The notes beneath the pieces were generated by a model, which saw only the letters and a program-made list of their open reading frames with translations, did not search any database and was not told the origin of the DNA. A stretch of 64,000 nt of DNA, from the NCBI RefSeq assembly GCF_003003175.1, contig NZ_PVTY01000001.1, positions 124,001 to 188,000 on the forward strand. Direction: 5' to 3'. The stretch is from Nesterenkonia sandarakina. GTDB taxonomy: Bacteria; Actinomycetota; Actinomycetes; Actinomycetales; Micrococcaceae. The position numbers and the translations under genes were made by a program. Positions within the stretch are counted from its first letter, which is position 1, and each line of letters opens with the position of its first letter. This document shows positions 28,957 through 37,596 of this stretch, one piece after another.

Positions 28957-29664
28957 TCAGTGGCCCATGCCCAAGCCGCCGTCGACCGGGATGACCGCGC
29001 CGGAGATGTAGCCGGCCTCCTCGGAGGCGAGCCAGCGCACCACCGAGGCGACCTCGGTGGGCTCCGCGAAGCGACCTGCCGGGATGTTCTGCAGGTACTT
29101 GGCCTGCGTGGCGTCGTCGAGCTCGTCGGTCATGTCCGATCGCACGAAGCCCGGGGACACGACGTTGGCGGTGATGCCGCGGCTGCCGAGTTCGCGGGTC
29201 AGCGAGCGGGCCATGCCCACCAGGCCTGACTTCGAGGCGGCGTAGTTGATCTGCCCCGGGGAGCCGTAGAGCCCGACCACCGAGGAGATCAGCACGACCC
29301 GTCCCTTCTTCATCCGGATCATGCCCTTGGAGGCCCGCTTGAGCACCCGGAAGGCTCCGGTGAGGTTGGTGTCGAGCACATCGGTGAAATCGTCCTCGCT
29401 CATCCGCATCAGCAGGGTGTCACGGGTGATCCCGGCGTTGGCGACCAGGATCTCGACCGGGCCGTGTGCCTGCTCCACCTCGGTGAAGGCGGCGTCCACG
29501 GAGGCGGCGTCGGTGACGTCGGCGGCCACGCCGAGCGCTCCCTCAGGGGCGTCTCCGTTGCGCGTGGTGACGGCGACCTTGTCCCCGTTGGCGATGAACG
29601 CCTCGGCGATGGCGCGGCCTATGCCGCGGTTTCCTCCGGTGATCAAAACGCTGCGTGCGCTCAT
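28957..29664 (-). CDS. fabG: 3-oxoacyl-ACP reductase FabG
   Basis: FabG reduces 3-oxoacyl-ACP with NADPH in the FAS-II cycle. The 235-residue protein has TGGNRGIG (9-16), VANAG (75-79), catalytic Ser128, Tyr141 and Lys145 (YAASK), and the C-terminal PVDGGLGMGH typical of actinobacterial FabG. The ATG at 29664 has AAGGAG 5 nt upstream; an in-frame extension upstream has no family similarity. The other FAS-II genes are 30 kb away in this window, and the next gene downstream is an SDR with FabI-like active-site spacing. Confidence 0.92.
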   Translation of the reverse strand: MSARSVLITGGNRGIGRAIAEAFIANGDKVAVTTRNGDAPEGALGVAADVTDAASVDAAFTEVEQAHGPVEILVANAGITRDTLLMRMSEDDFTDVLDTNLTGAFRVLKRASKGMIRMKKGRVVLISSVVGLYGSPGQINYAASKSGLVGMARSLTRELGSRGITANVVSPGFVRSDMTDELDDATQAKYLQNIPAGRFAEPTEVASVVRWLASEEAGYISGAVIPVDGGLGMGH

Positions 29665-29808
29665 GAGTCTCCTTGTTACGGGTCTGGGTCCGAAGACGCG
29701 CCCGCGTGGATGCGGGGCCGACGGCACGGATGGTCGTCTCGGCACAGCCTATGCCAGCCGGTATGTGACCGTCGCGTCACATCGCCGTCGCCGACCAGGT
29801 TGGGCACC

Positions 29809-29814
29809 TAGAAT
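29809..29814 (+). promoter_or_regulatory. -10 hexamer TAGAAT, leaderless promoter of the DUF3099 operon
   Basis: TAGAAT is followed by six bases and the GTG at 29821, the same arrangement as for the Rieske gene. Confidence 0.6.
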
Positions 29815-29820
29815 GGACCG

Positions 29821-30360
29821 GTGAGCGACCAGGTCCACTCGATCACTGATGCTCCTCAGAAGCACAGTGACGAGCAGCACTCGAGATTGGTGCGCTATGC
29901 GGTGTCGATGGGCATCCGTATGGTGTGTTTCATCCTTGCGGTGATCCTGCAGAACTGGATGACCTGGGTCCTGCTGGCCGCCGCGGTGATCCTGCCCTAC
30001 GTCGCCGTCACCACCGCCAATGTCGGGGCCGACCGGTATATGGGCCGCCGACAGTCCGAGGACCTGGACGCCCCCGCCCTGTTGACCACCACGCATGAAG
30101 AGGGTGAGCCGGAGGCAGACCAGCAGTGGTGGGAGCAGGACGAGCCCACCTCCGAGAACGGCTTCGCCAACGGCGTCGCCGAGTCCGAGGTGATCCCCGG
30201 GGAGCTCGTCGAGTCCGAGGATCACGAGCCGCCCGAGTCACAGAACGGCTCGGCGGTCCAGAACGGCTCAGCAGAGCCGGTGGATGCCCAGGATCCCCGT
30301 GATGACGGGCCGCAGGACCGATCGACCCAGCCCCTCGATGATCAGGACACGCACCGCTGA
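29821..30360 (+). CDS. DUF3099 membrane protein
   Basis: The 179-residue protein matches DUF3099, a conserved small actinobacterial membrane protein of unknown function. Residues ~1-30 are cytoplasmic, then two hydrophobic helices follow (MGIRMVCFILAVILQ and MTWVLLAAAVILPYVAVTTA). The C-terminal ~110 residues are acidic, Gln/Glu/Asp-rich and disordered, with NGSA repeats. It heads a three-gene unit with a small Cys protein and SURF1: its stop overlaps the next ATG by one base. The GTG start is set by the leaderless promoter. Confidence 0.85.
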   Translation: MSDQVHSITDAPQKHSDEQHSRLVRYAVSMGIRMVCFILAVILQNWMTWVLLAAAVILPYVAVTTANVGADRYMGRRQSEDLDAPALLTTTHEEGEPEADQQWWEQDEPTSENGFANGVAESEVIPGELVESEDHEPPESQNGSAVQNGSAEPVDAQDPRDDGPQDRSTQPLDDQDTHR

Positions 30361-30629
30361 TGGACCTACTGAACACCCTGGGCGGCGCCGGCGCGCAGCC
30401 CGGACCGCAGACTCCCCAGTGCTCGCGCAAGGACTGCCGGCAGGACGCGATCTGGCAGGTGCTCTGGAACAACCCCAAGGTCCACACCCCGGAGCGGCGC
30501 AAGATCTGGCTCGCCTGCGACGAGCACTGCCCATGGCTCGAGAACTACCTCACCCAGCGGCTCTTCTGGCGCAGCACCGAGCCGCTGGAGACCGGTGCCG
30601 CCGATGAGTCACCGCGGAGCGACCTGTGA
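30360..30629 (+). CDS. Small Cys-rich protein, probable zinc-binding
   Basis: This 89-residue protein carries CSRKDCRQDAIWQVLWNNP (Cys at ~21 and 26) and WLACDEHCPWLENYL (Cys at ~53 and 57, with His56), which together look like a metal-binding knuckle. I recall similar proteins in Arthrobacter and relatives being labelled acetone carboxylase, which nothing in the sequence supports. It overlaps the DUF3099 stop by one base and the SURF1 start by four, so the three are translated together. A role in heme-copper oxidase assembly is an inference from SURF1 only. Confidence 0.7.
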   Translation: MDLLNTLGGAGAQPGPQTPQCSRKDCRQDAIWQVLWNNPKVHTPERRKIWLACDEHCPWLENYLTQRLFWRSTEPLETGAADESPRSDL

Positions 30630-31558
30630 ACCGCTACCGGTTCCTGCTCACCCCCACTTGGCTGGGCTGGCTGGGCATCTGCGTGCTCTTCGCCGTGGCC
30701 TGCGTGTTCCTCGGTCAATGGCAGATCGATCGCCGCGAGATCGCGCTGGAGGAGATCAACCGGATCGTGGACAACTACGACCAGGACCCGATCGCCTACG
30801 CCGAGGCCCGCGAGCTCTTCGACGCGGCCGATGAGCAGGACGAATGGACCGTGGTCGAGCTGCGCGGCGAGTACCTGACCGAAGACTCCCGGCTGGTCCG
30901 CAACCGCGGACACAGCGGCTCGGTGGGCTACGAGTCGGTGGTCCCGTTCGCGGTGGCCGGCACCGACGACGTCGTCGTCATCGATCGCGGCTGGCTGCCC
31001 ACCGACAGCACCGACGGCTCCCAGCCGGCGCTGAATCCTGCTCCCCCGGAGGGCGAGGTGGACCTGGTCGCCAGGATCCGCCCGGCCGAGCCGGAGATCA
31101 ACCGTGGCGCACCGGAGGGTCAGCTGGCCTCCATCGATCTGGAGGGATACCAGGATCAGCTGGACTACGATCTGCTGACCGGCGGCTATGGACTCATGGC
31201 CGAGGAGTCACCGGCGCCCGAGGTCGCGCCGCGACAGCTGATCCGCCCCTCCCAGGACGAGGGCCCGCACCTGTCCTATTCGATGCAGTGGATCACCTTC
31301 GGGCTGCTCGGCTTCATCGGCTGGGGCTATGCCGCCCGGATCCACGCCCGCAATCGGGACTATGAGGAGGCCGAGGCGCTGATCTCGGACGCGCCCCATC
31401 ACGCCGAGGGTGCCGACGGCGCCCCGGTGCACGCCGCCTCCTCGGCACCGGCGCAGGATCGGGTCCGCGAGGCCAGGCGTCGACAGCGGATCAAGACCGG
31501 CAAGCTCTCCGACGAGGACCTCGAGGACGCCTGGGTGGACCAGCGGCTGCACCGCTGA
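30626..31558 (+). CDS. SURF1 family cytochrome oxidase assembly protein
   Basis: SURF1 proteins help insert heme a into cytochrome c oxidase subunit I. The 310-residue protein has the family layout: N-terminal transmembrane helix (LGWLGICVLFAVACVFLGQWQ, about 13-33), an extracytoplasmic domain with RGEYLTEDSRLVRNRGHSG and VVVIDRGWLP, and a second helix near 220-240 (SYSMQWITFGLLGFIGWGYAA, the conserved HLSYSMQW motif). The cytoplasmic tail of about 65 residues is long and basic. It starts at GTG overlapping the previous stop. A ctaA gene for heme A synthesis lies elsewhere in the window. Confidence 0.9.
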   Translation: MNRYRFLLTPTWLGWLGICVLFAVACVFLGQWQIDRREIALEEINRIVDNYDQDPIAYAEARELFDAADEQDEWTVVELRGEYLTEDSRLVRNRGHSGSVGYESVVPFAVAGTDDVVVIDRGWLPTDSTDGSQPALNPAPPEGEVDLVARIRPAEPEINRGAPEGQLASIDLEGYQDQLDYDLLTGGYGLMAEESPAPEVAPRQLIRPSQDEGPHLSYSMQWITFGLLGFIGWGYAARIHARNRDYEEAEALISDAPHHAEGADGAPVHAASSAPAQDRVREARRRQRIKTGKLSDEDLEDAWVDQRLHR

Positions 31559-31584
31559 GGCCCACCCCGCGGGCGGGGACTCGT

Positions 31585-31596
31585 CCTGCGCGCAGG
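31585..31596. terminator. CCTGCGCGCAGG palindrome between convergent SURF1 and ABC-F genes
   Basis: A 12-base perfect palindrome with no loop lies in the 59-base gap between two convergent stop codons. It is a possible weak terminator only. Confidence 0.3.
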
Positions 31597-31617
31597 GCTC
31601 CACCCGGCACCCCTGGC

Positions 31618-33216
31618 TCAGGCCAGCGTGATCAGGTCTTCGTAGTCCTTGGTGTAGAGGTCTTCCTCGCCGTCGGGAAGCAGGAGCACCCGGTCCGGGC
31701 TCAGCGCCTCGACGGCGCCGGGGTCGTGGCTGACCAGGACGACGGCGCCCTCGTAGGTGCGCAGCGCGGCGAGGATCTCCTCGCGGCTGGCCGGGTCCAG
31801 GTTGTTCGTGGGCTCATCGAGCAGCAGCACGTTCGCGCTGGAGGCGACCAGCGAGGCCAGCGCCAGGCGGGTCTTCTCACCGCCGGAGAGCACCGAGGCC
31901 GGCTTGCTGACGTCGTCGCCGGAGAACAGGAAGGATCCGAGGATCTTGCGCTGATCGGTGTCGTTGAGGAACGGTGCGGCGGTCTTCATGTTCTCCAGCA
32001 CCGAGCTCTCGGTGTCCAGGGTGTCGTGCTCCTGGGCGAAGTAGCCGAGCTTGAGCCCGTGACCGCTGATGACCCGGCCGGAGTCGGCCTCGGCGGCTCC
32101 GGCGAGCAGGCGCAGCAGGGTCGTCTTGCCGGCACCGTTGTAGCCCAGGATGACCACGCGGGATCCGCGGTCGATCGCCAGGTCGAGCCCGGTGAAGATC
32201 TCCAGCGAGCCATAGGACTTCGAGAGTCCCTCGGCCATGAGCGGAGTCTTGCCGCAGGAGGCCGGGGCGGGGAAGCGGATGTTCGCGACCCGCTCGGCGG
32301 CGCGCTCACCTTCGAGCCCGGCCATCATCCGGTCGGCGCGCTTGAGCATGGACTGCGCGGCCACGGCCTTGGTGGCCTTGGCGCGCATCTTCTCGGCCTG
32401 GAAGCGCAGCGTGGAAGCCTTCTTCTCCGCGTTGGCGTACTCGCGCTTGCGCCGGGCGGCGTCCTGATCGCGCTGGACCAGGTACTTCTTCCAGCCCATG
32501 TTGTAGACGTCGAGCGTGGTGCGGTTGCCGTCGAGGTAGAACACCTTGTTCACGGTGGACTCGATGAGCTCCACGTCGTGGGAGATCATCAGCACTCCCC
32601 CGGCGTAGCTCTGCAGGTGATCGCGCAGCCAGACGATGGAGTCGGCGTCGAGGTGGTTGGTGGGCTCATCCAGGAGCAGCGTGTCGGCGTCGGAGAAGAG
32701 GATCCGAGCGAGCTCCACGCGGCGGCGCTGACCACCGGAGAGGGTCTTCAGCGGCTGGGTGAGGATCCGCTCGGGCAGGTCCAGGTTGTTGCAGATCATC
32801 GCGGCCTCGGCCTCGGCGGAGTAGCCTCCGGCGGCGTCGAACCGGGTCTGGATCTTGCCGTACTGGACCATGGCCTTGTCGCGCACGTCGTCGTCGGTGC
32901 TCATCATGTCCTGCTCGGCGCTGCGCAGCTTCGCGGTGATCACGTCGAGCTCACGGGCGGAGAGGATCCGGTCGCGGGAGAGCTGCTCCATGTCGTCGAT
33001 CTTCGGGTCCTGCGGCAGGTAGCCGATGCTTCCCCGGCGCTCCACCTGACCGGCGGCGGGCTGGGTCAGCCCAGCCAGCACCTTGGTCATCGTCGTCTTG
33101 CCCGCACCATTGCGACCGACGAGCCCGACCTTGTCGCCGGAGTCGATCCGGAAGTTGACCTCGTCCATCAGCAGGCGCGCGCCGGCGCGGAGTTCAAGAT
33201 TGGATACGCTGATCAA
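31618..33216 (-). CDS. ABC-F family ATPase
   Basis: ABC-F proteins are soluble double-ATPase translation factors acting at the ribosomal E site. The 532-residue protein has two ABC domains: GRNGAGKTT (35-43) with LSGGQRRRVELAR and LLLDEPTNHLD, and GYNGAGKTT with LSGGEKTRLALA and LLLDEPTNNLD. They are joined by a charged helical linker (about 235-300). There are no membrane segments. The start is a TTG at 33216 with GGGAAG about 10 nt upstream, consistent with where homologues begin (MISVSNLELRAGA). I read it as a housekeeping factor rather than a resistance protein, because no peptidyl-transferase-reaching long linker is obvious. Confidence 0.88.
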   Translation of the reverse strand: MISVSNLELRAGARLLMDEVNFRIDSGDKVGLVGRNGAGKTTMTKVLAGLTQPAAGQVERRGSIGYLPQDPKIDDMEQLSRDRILSARELDVITAKLRSAEQDMMSTDDDVRDKAMVQYGKIQTRFDAAGGYSAEAEAAMICNNLDLPERILTQPLKTLSGGQRRRVELARILFSDADTLLLDEPTNHLDADSIVWLRDHLQSYAGGVLMISHDVELIESTVNKVFYLDGNRTTLDVYNMGWKKYLVQRDQDAARRKREYANAEKKASTLRFQAEKMRAKATKAVAAQSMLKRADRMMAGLEGERAAERVANIRFPAPASCGKTPLMAEGLSKSYGSLEIFTGLDLAIDRGSRVVILGYNGAGKTTLLRLLAGAAEADSGRVISGHGLKLGYFAQEHDTLDTESSVLENMKTAAPFLNDTDQRKILGSFLFSGDDVSKPASVLSGGEKTRLALASLVASSANVLLLDEPTNNLDPASREEILAALRTYEGAVVLVSHDPGAVEALSPDRVLLLPDGEEDLYTKDYEDLITLA

Positions 33217-33277
33217 CGGTGCAGCTTCCCTTCGGGCCGAACAGAGTGCGGCGGCCTGACAGTTTCAGATCGGTGGT

Positions 33278-33970
33278 TTGGTGGACAACCTCTCTAGTGT
33301 AACGACGACGCTCGATGCCGTCGCATTCGAGGTCGATACGGCCGAGGGTGCGCGGCGGCGGATCCTGCATCCGCTGACCCTCACGCTGCGCGAGCATCGG
33401 ATCGCCGTGATCGGCGCCAACGGCTCTGGGAAGTCCACGCTGCTGCGCCTGATCGCGGGACTGGTGACGCCCACGGAAGGGTCGCTCCAGCTCAGACCCG
33501 CGGGTGTGCGTCCTGGGTTCATCTTCGCGAATCCGCAGGCGCAGCTGATCATGCCGGTCGTCGGTGAGGACATCGCGTTCTCGCTGCGCCGCAGCATCAG
33601 CTCCCCCAAGGGACGCCGGGAGCGCAGTCGTGAGATCTTGGACACCATGGGCCTCGGGGACCGGGAGAACTCGAGCATCTATGACCTGTCCTCCGGGGAA
33701 CGGCAGAAGGTCGCCCTGGCCGGTGTGCTCGCCGCAGAGCCCGAGCTGGTCCTAGCCGATGAGCCGACCACCCTGCTGGATCTGCGCAGCACCGTGGAGT
33801 TCACCGAGCTGCTGATGGGTCTCGAGGCCCCGATGATCGTGGCCACCCACGACCTTCAGCTCGCCGCGCGCGCGGACCGGGTGCTGGTCTTCGAGGCGGG
33901 CCGGCTCATCGCCGACGGCGCGCCTGGCCCGGCGATCGCCCGCTACCGCGAGGTCGCCGGCGCTGCCTGA
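33278..33970 (+). CDS. Orphan ABC transporter ATPase, ECF/BioM-like
   Basis: The 230-residue protein is a complete ABC ATPase: Walker A GANGSGKST, Q-loop PQAQLIMP, signature LSSGERQKVALAG, Walker B LVLADEPTTLLD and switch ATHDLQ. The Q-loop region FANPQAQLIMPVVGEDIAF resembles energy-coupling-factor ATPases such as BioM and CbiO. No T component or substrate-binding S component lies beside it, so its partners must be encoded elsewhere. The start codon is uncertain: TTG at 33278 or GTG at 33281, neither with a clear ribosome binding site. It diverges from the ABC-F gene. Confidence 0.82.
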   Translation: MVDNLSSVTTTLDAVAFEVDTAEGARRRILHPLTLTLREHRIAVIGANGSGKSTLLRLIAGLVTPTEGSLQLRPAGVRPGFIFANPQAQLIMPVVGEDIAFSLRRSISSPKGRRERSREILDTMGLGDRENSSIYDLSSGERQKVALAGVLAAEPELVLADEPTTLLDLRSTVEFTELLMGLEAPMIVATHDLQLAARADRVLVFEAGRLIADGAPGPAIARYREVAGAA

Positions 33971-34008
33971 CCTGCCTGCCCTGCCCTGCAGAGCTCGAAC
34001 GGGCCGCG

Positions 34009-35469
34009 TCAGTAGGCCCCGGCCCCGCCGAAGACCGCACGCGCGGTGCGAGCCACGATCTGGATGTCTCCGAGCAGCGTCCAGTTCTCCACGTAATAGA
34101 GGTCAAGCCTGACGCTCTCCTGCCAGGAGAGGTCCGAACGGCCGGTCACCTGCCACAGCCCGGTGATCCCGGGTTTCACCAGCAGCCGCCGGTGCGTGTG
34201 GTCGTCGTAGGCGTCCACCTCATGCGGCAGCGGCGGGCGCGGCCCCACCACCGACATCTCCCCGCGCAGCACGTTGTAGAACTGAGGCAGCTCATCCAGG
34301 CTCAGCCTGCGCAGCACCGCGCCGATGCGCGTGACCCGCGGATCCCGGTGCATCTTGAAGAGCACCGCATTGCCTTCAGACTGGGCTCTGAGCGTCGCGA
34401 GCCGGTCTTCGGCGTCGACCACCATCGAGCGGAACTTCAGCATCGAGAAGCGTGAATGGTTGATCCCGACGCGCTCCTGCCGGAAGAGCGCCGGCCCGGG
34501 GCTGTCCCACCGGACCCAGAGCGCGAGCGTGATCAGCAGCGGGGCCAGCATCAGCAGTGCCAGCGCGGAGAAGAGGATGTCGAAGGTGCGCTTGGTCAGC
34601 CGCGCTGTGCCGGTCAGTCGCGGGTAGGCCACATGCAGCAGCGGAACCCCTGCGACCATGTTGGAGGTGATCCGCGAGCCGGCCGTCTCCGTGATGGAGG
34701 GCACCACGACCAGGTTCACATCCAACGCGTCAAGCGCCCAGCCCAGCTCCCGTACCCCCTGGGCAGAGAACAGATCCGTCTCGGTCAGGAGCACCAGATC
34801 CGCGGCACCGCGGGTCACGACGTCAACGACCTGCGCGACGACGCGCTCTCGAGTCTCGACGTCATCGACGGCGTGATCGCCGCGCACCTCGTGGATCGCT
34901 GTGACGCTCGTGCCGGTCACGGACTTGGATCCCTGCACCGCCGAGACCACGTGGCGGACCTTCGCGGGATGTCCCACCACCACGGCACGGTGGGTCCACC
35001 TCCCTCGACGCCACTGGGCATGCAGCACCCGGCGCCACAGCCACCGCCCCGCCAGCACCGCGCTCGCTCCGATCGGCAGCGACCAGAGTAGGTGTTCGCG
35101 CGGGACGGCAAGGTCGAAGGCGACCAGCGCGGTGAACAGCAGCCCGAAGCTCGCGCAGGTGGCCACCAGCACCCGGCGGTACTCCGTCACATCAGCCCCG
35201 ATATGGCGCCAGTCCCGAGACCGACTCACGCTCAGCGCAGTCATCCAGAGCACGCCGAGGACGGCAGTGGTCGCCGCCGGAGCCGCAGGCAGGGCCAGCT
35301 GATGGACCACGGCGAGGACCCCGCCGATGACCCCGAGATCGGTGACCACCAGCCACCTGGCATAGCCTCGCTGCCAGCGCCGGGCCGTGGCCGGACCCGC
35401 CGGAGAGCCCATCCAGTCCAGGCTCGGCGCGACGCTGGCGATGTCCACCATCGAAGGCTGACTGGTCAT
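34009..35469 (-). CDS. Polyprenyl glycosylphosphotransferase (initiating sugar transferase)
   Basis: Enzymes of this family transfer a sugar phosphate to undecaprenyl phosphate, starting exopolysaccharide repeat assembly at the inner membrane. The 486-residue protein has about four or five N-terminal helices (~35-150), a nucleotide-binding-like middle domain, another helix (ILFSALALLMLAPLLITLALW), and the C-terminal catalytic domain. The catalytic motifs are clear: SMLKFRSMVVDAE, LRRLSLDELPQFYNVLRGEMSVVGPRPPLP and KPGITGLWQVTGRS. It is the last gene of the EPS operon; its start overlaps the stop of the ATP-grasp gene before it. The sugar cannot be told. Confidence 0.93.
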   Translation of the reverse strand: MTSQPSMVDIASVAPSLDWMGSPAGPATARRWQRGYARWLVVTDLGVIGGVLAVVHQLALPAAPAATTAVLGVLWMTALSVSRSRDWRHIGADVTEYRRVLVATCASFGLLFTALVAFDLAVPREHLLWSLPIGASAVLAGRWLWRRVLHAQWRRGRWTHRAVVVGHPAKVRHVVSAVQGSKSVTGTSVTAIHEVRGDHAVDDVETRERVVAQVVDVVTRGAADLVLLTETDLFSAQGVRELGWALDALDVNLVVVPSITETAGSRITSNMVAGVPLLHVAYPRLTGTARLTKRTFDILFSALALLMLAPLLITLALWVRWDSPGPALFRQERVGINHSRFSMLKFRSMVVDAEDRLATLRAQSEGNAVLFKMHRDPRVTRIGAVLRRLSLDELPQFYNVLRGEMSVVGPRPPLPHEVDAYDDHTHRRLLVKPGITGLWQVTGRSDLSWQESVRLDLYYVENWTLLGDIQIVARTARAVFGGAGAY

Positions 35470-36596
35470 GGAAGCGACTCCTCGTTCTGCGCCTGGCGAC
35501 GGAGCCGCTCAGCGGCAGCCAGGACGGCACGCTCGGTGGGAGGCTCGATGACGATGGTGTCAGTCCGGGCGAGCGCATCCTGCAGCACCACCGTGCTGTT
35601 CAGCTCGACGAGGTCTTCCAGGGCGAGGTTCTCCGACCCCAGGGTGATCTCTGGACCCACGGTGTCCTCCGAAGCGACCGCATCCTTCCGGATCGAGCGA
35701 CTCGCTGAGTCGGCTGCGGCGTCCATCAGCCGCGGCAGCCCGTCCGGACACTCCTGCGCGGTGTCGCGTCCCGCCCACCAGGCGCCCAGCTGGAAGTCCG
35801 CCGAATCAGGTGTGAAGGGGTCCATTCCCCCAGAGGGGTACGGCGTCAGTTCCCCGAACCACAGCTCACCGTCGAGGTTGTACAGGTCCACCCGCATGAA
35901 GTCATACCTGGCGCCCAGAGCCTCCGCGGCGCGCACCATCTGATCGAAGTTCTTCGGGCGAGGGGCGACCGGCCCACGGGGAGCCTCATTGATGAGGTCC
36001 AGCGGCTCCCACTCGCGGGTGTAGAACAGCTCATGGAAGTCCTCGGTGAATCGTCCCGCGTCGGTGTGCAGGATCCGCATGCGTCCGCAGAAGACGTAGG
36101 TCTTGAAATCGATGAGCGGGCGCCCGTTTCCGATCCTCGGCTCGACGATGAGTTCACGCCGCGCCTGCGTGTAGGCCCACTCCCCGACCGCGATCCGGTC
36201 ATAGGGACGCAGCCATCCCCTGGTGACCCGGCGCAGCTCCTCGATCGTGGTGCTGCGATCCCCGAAGTGCACGGCCTTGCATCGGTGGTTCGGCTTGATC
36301 ACCCAGTGATCGGGCAGGGTGGAGAGGTCCAGCTCGTCCAGGTCGGTGCCGTGCCACAGCGTCTCCGGCACGTTGATCCACGGGGCCCGCTCGGCGGCGT
36401 AGTCCTTCATCGCCCGCTTGTCGCAGGTCCAGGCGATCTCGGGACTGCGATCTTCGAGCATCCGCTTGCTCAGGAACTCGGTGAACCGCGAAGGGGTCTC
36501 GAAGTTCCCCCACCGGCCGAACCTGCGCCGGTACATGATCCGGCGCAGCAGCGGATCCGGGACGGGGCCCAGCAGCCTGCGAAATGAGGTGTGCAT
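35466..36596 (-). CDS. TupA-like ATP-grasp protein, copy 1
   Basis: This 376-residue protein belongs to the TupA-like ATP-grasp family, which in teichuronopeptide and EPS clusters is thought to attach amino acids to polysaccharide. Family features are GNFETPSRFTEFLSKRML, the DKRAMKDYAAE region, LPDHWVIKPNHRCKAVHFGD, the ATP-grasp core REL IVEPRIG and FMRVDLYNLDGELWFGELTPYPSGGMDPF. A Ser/Asp/Glu-rich C-terminal tail of about 90 residues is not conserved in its twin. It has AAAGG about 8 nt upstream of ATG. It is a tandem duplicate of the next gene upstream; the two are about three-quarters identical over the first 280 residues. Confidence 0.88.
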   Translation of the reverse strand: MHTSFRRLLGPVPDPLLRRIMYRRRFGRWGNFETPSRFTEFLSKRMLEDRSPEIAWTCDKRAMKDYAAERAPWINVPETLWHGTDLDELDLSTLPDHWVIKPNHRCKAVHFGDRSTTIEELRRVTRGWLRPYDRIAVGEWAYTQARRELIVEPRIGNGRPLIDFKTYVFCGRMRILHTDAGRFTEDFHELFYTREWEPLDLINEAPRGPVAPRPKNFDQMVRAAEALGARYDFMRVDLYNLDGELWFGELTPYPSGGMDPFTPDSADFQLGAWWAGRDTAQECPDGLPRLMDAAADSASRSIRKDAVASEDTVGPEITLGSENLALEDLVELNSTVVLQDALARTDTIVIEPPTERAVLAAAERLRRQAQNEESLP

Positions 36597-36601
36597 GGTG
36601 A

Positions 36602-37591
36602 CTACCTTTCAAGAGGAACGGCCTGCGGCACAGGCCTCGAGGAGGGTGCGCGGCGCGCTCTGCGCACGACCGGTTCCACAGCTGGCGGGGGCGTCGCAGC
36701 GCTCGACGGGGTCTGATCAGTCAGGTCTCGCAGCTCTGCCGGGTAGTCCTTCACATCGTCGAATCCAGCCCACCAGGCGCCCATCTGGATATCCACCGAC
36801 TCCGGGGTGAAGGGGTCCATCCCGCCGGAGGGGTAGGGCGTGAGCTCCCCGAACCACAGCTCCCCGTCGACGTTGGCCAGGTCCACGCGCATGAACTCGT
36901 AGCCCGCGGCGAGGGCTTCGGCCGCGCGCACCATGTCGTCGAAGTTCTTCGGCCGTGGTTCCACGGCTCCTCGGGGCCCGCCGTTGCTGATGTCCAGCGG
37001 CTCCCAGTCCCGGTCATAGAACACCTCGGCGAAGTACTGCCGGAAGCGGCCCATATCGGTGTGCAGGATCTTGAACTCGCCGTGGAAGACGAAGATGTTG
37101 AGCTCCCGCAGCGGGGCTCCGTCACCGGTGCGGGGCTCGATGATCAGCTCCCGCCGTGCCTGCCCGTAGGCCCACTCACCGACCGCGATCCGGTCATACG
37201 GGAGCAGCCACCCCTTCGTCACCCGGCGGAGGTCCTCGATCGTGGTGCTGCGGTCCCCGAAGTAGACCGCTTTGCTGCGATGGTTCGGTTTGATCACCCA
37301 GTGATCGGGCAGGGTGGAGGGGTCCAGCTCATTCAGGTCGGTGCCGTGCCACAGCGTGTCGGGCACGTTGATCCACGGGGCCCGCTCCGCGGCGTAGGCC
37401 TTCATCGCCCGCTTGTCGCAGGTCCAGGCGATCTCGGGGCTGCGGTCCTCGAGCATCCGCTGGGTCAGGAACTCGGTGAACCGCGAGGGTGAGCTGAAGT
37501 TGCCCCACCGGCCGTACTTGCGCCGGTACATGATCCGGCGGAGGAGCGGATCGGGGACGGGAGTCAGCAGCCTGCGAAATGACGGGTGCAT
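36602..37591 (-). CDS. TupA-like ATP-grasp protein, copy 2
   Basis: The 329-residue protein is the tandem twin of the ATP-grasp gene that follows it, with the same start MH-SFRRLL and the same catalytic core (IIEPRTGDG, FMRVDLANVDGELWFGELTPYPSGG). I choose the ATG at 37591 because AAGG lies 8 nt upstream and it matches the twin's start; a GTG at 37600 overlaps that site. Its C-terminus ends PQAVPLER, nearly the same as the end of the flippase upstream (PQAASLER). The DNA around both stop codons aligns too, which shows where the duplication joined. Function would be amino-acid or similar ligation to the polysaccharide, by family only. Confidence 0.88.
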   Translation of the reverse strand: MHPSFRRLLTPVPDPLLRRIMYRRKYGRWGNFSSPSRFTEFLTQRMLEDRSPEIAWTCDKRAMKAYAAERAPWINVPDTLWHGTDLNELDPSTLPDHWVIKPNHRSKAVYFGDRSTTIEDLRRVTKGWLLPYDRIAVGEWAYGQARRELIIEPRTGDGAPLRELNIFVFHGEFKILHTDMGRFRQYFAEVFYDRDWEPLDISNGGPRGAVEPRPKNFDDMVRAAEALAAGYEFMRVDLANVDGELWFGELTPYPSGGMDPFTPESVDIQMGAWWAGFDDVKDYPAELRDLTDQTPSSAATPPPAVEPVVRRARRAPSSRPVPQAVPLER

Positions 37592-37596
37592 GATGA

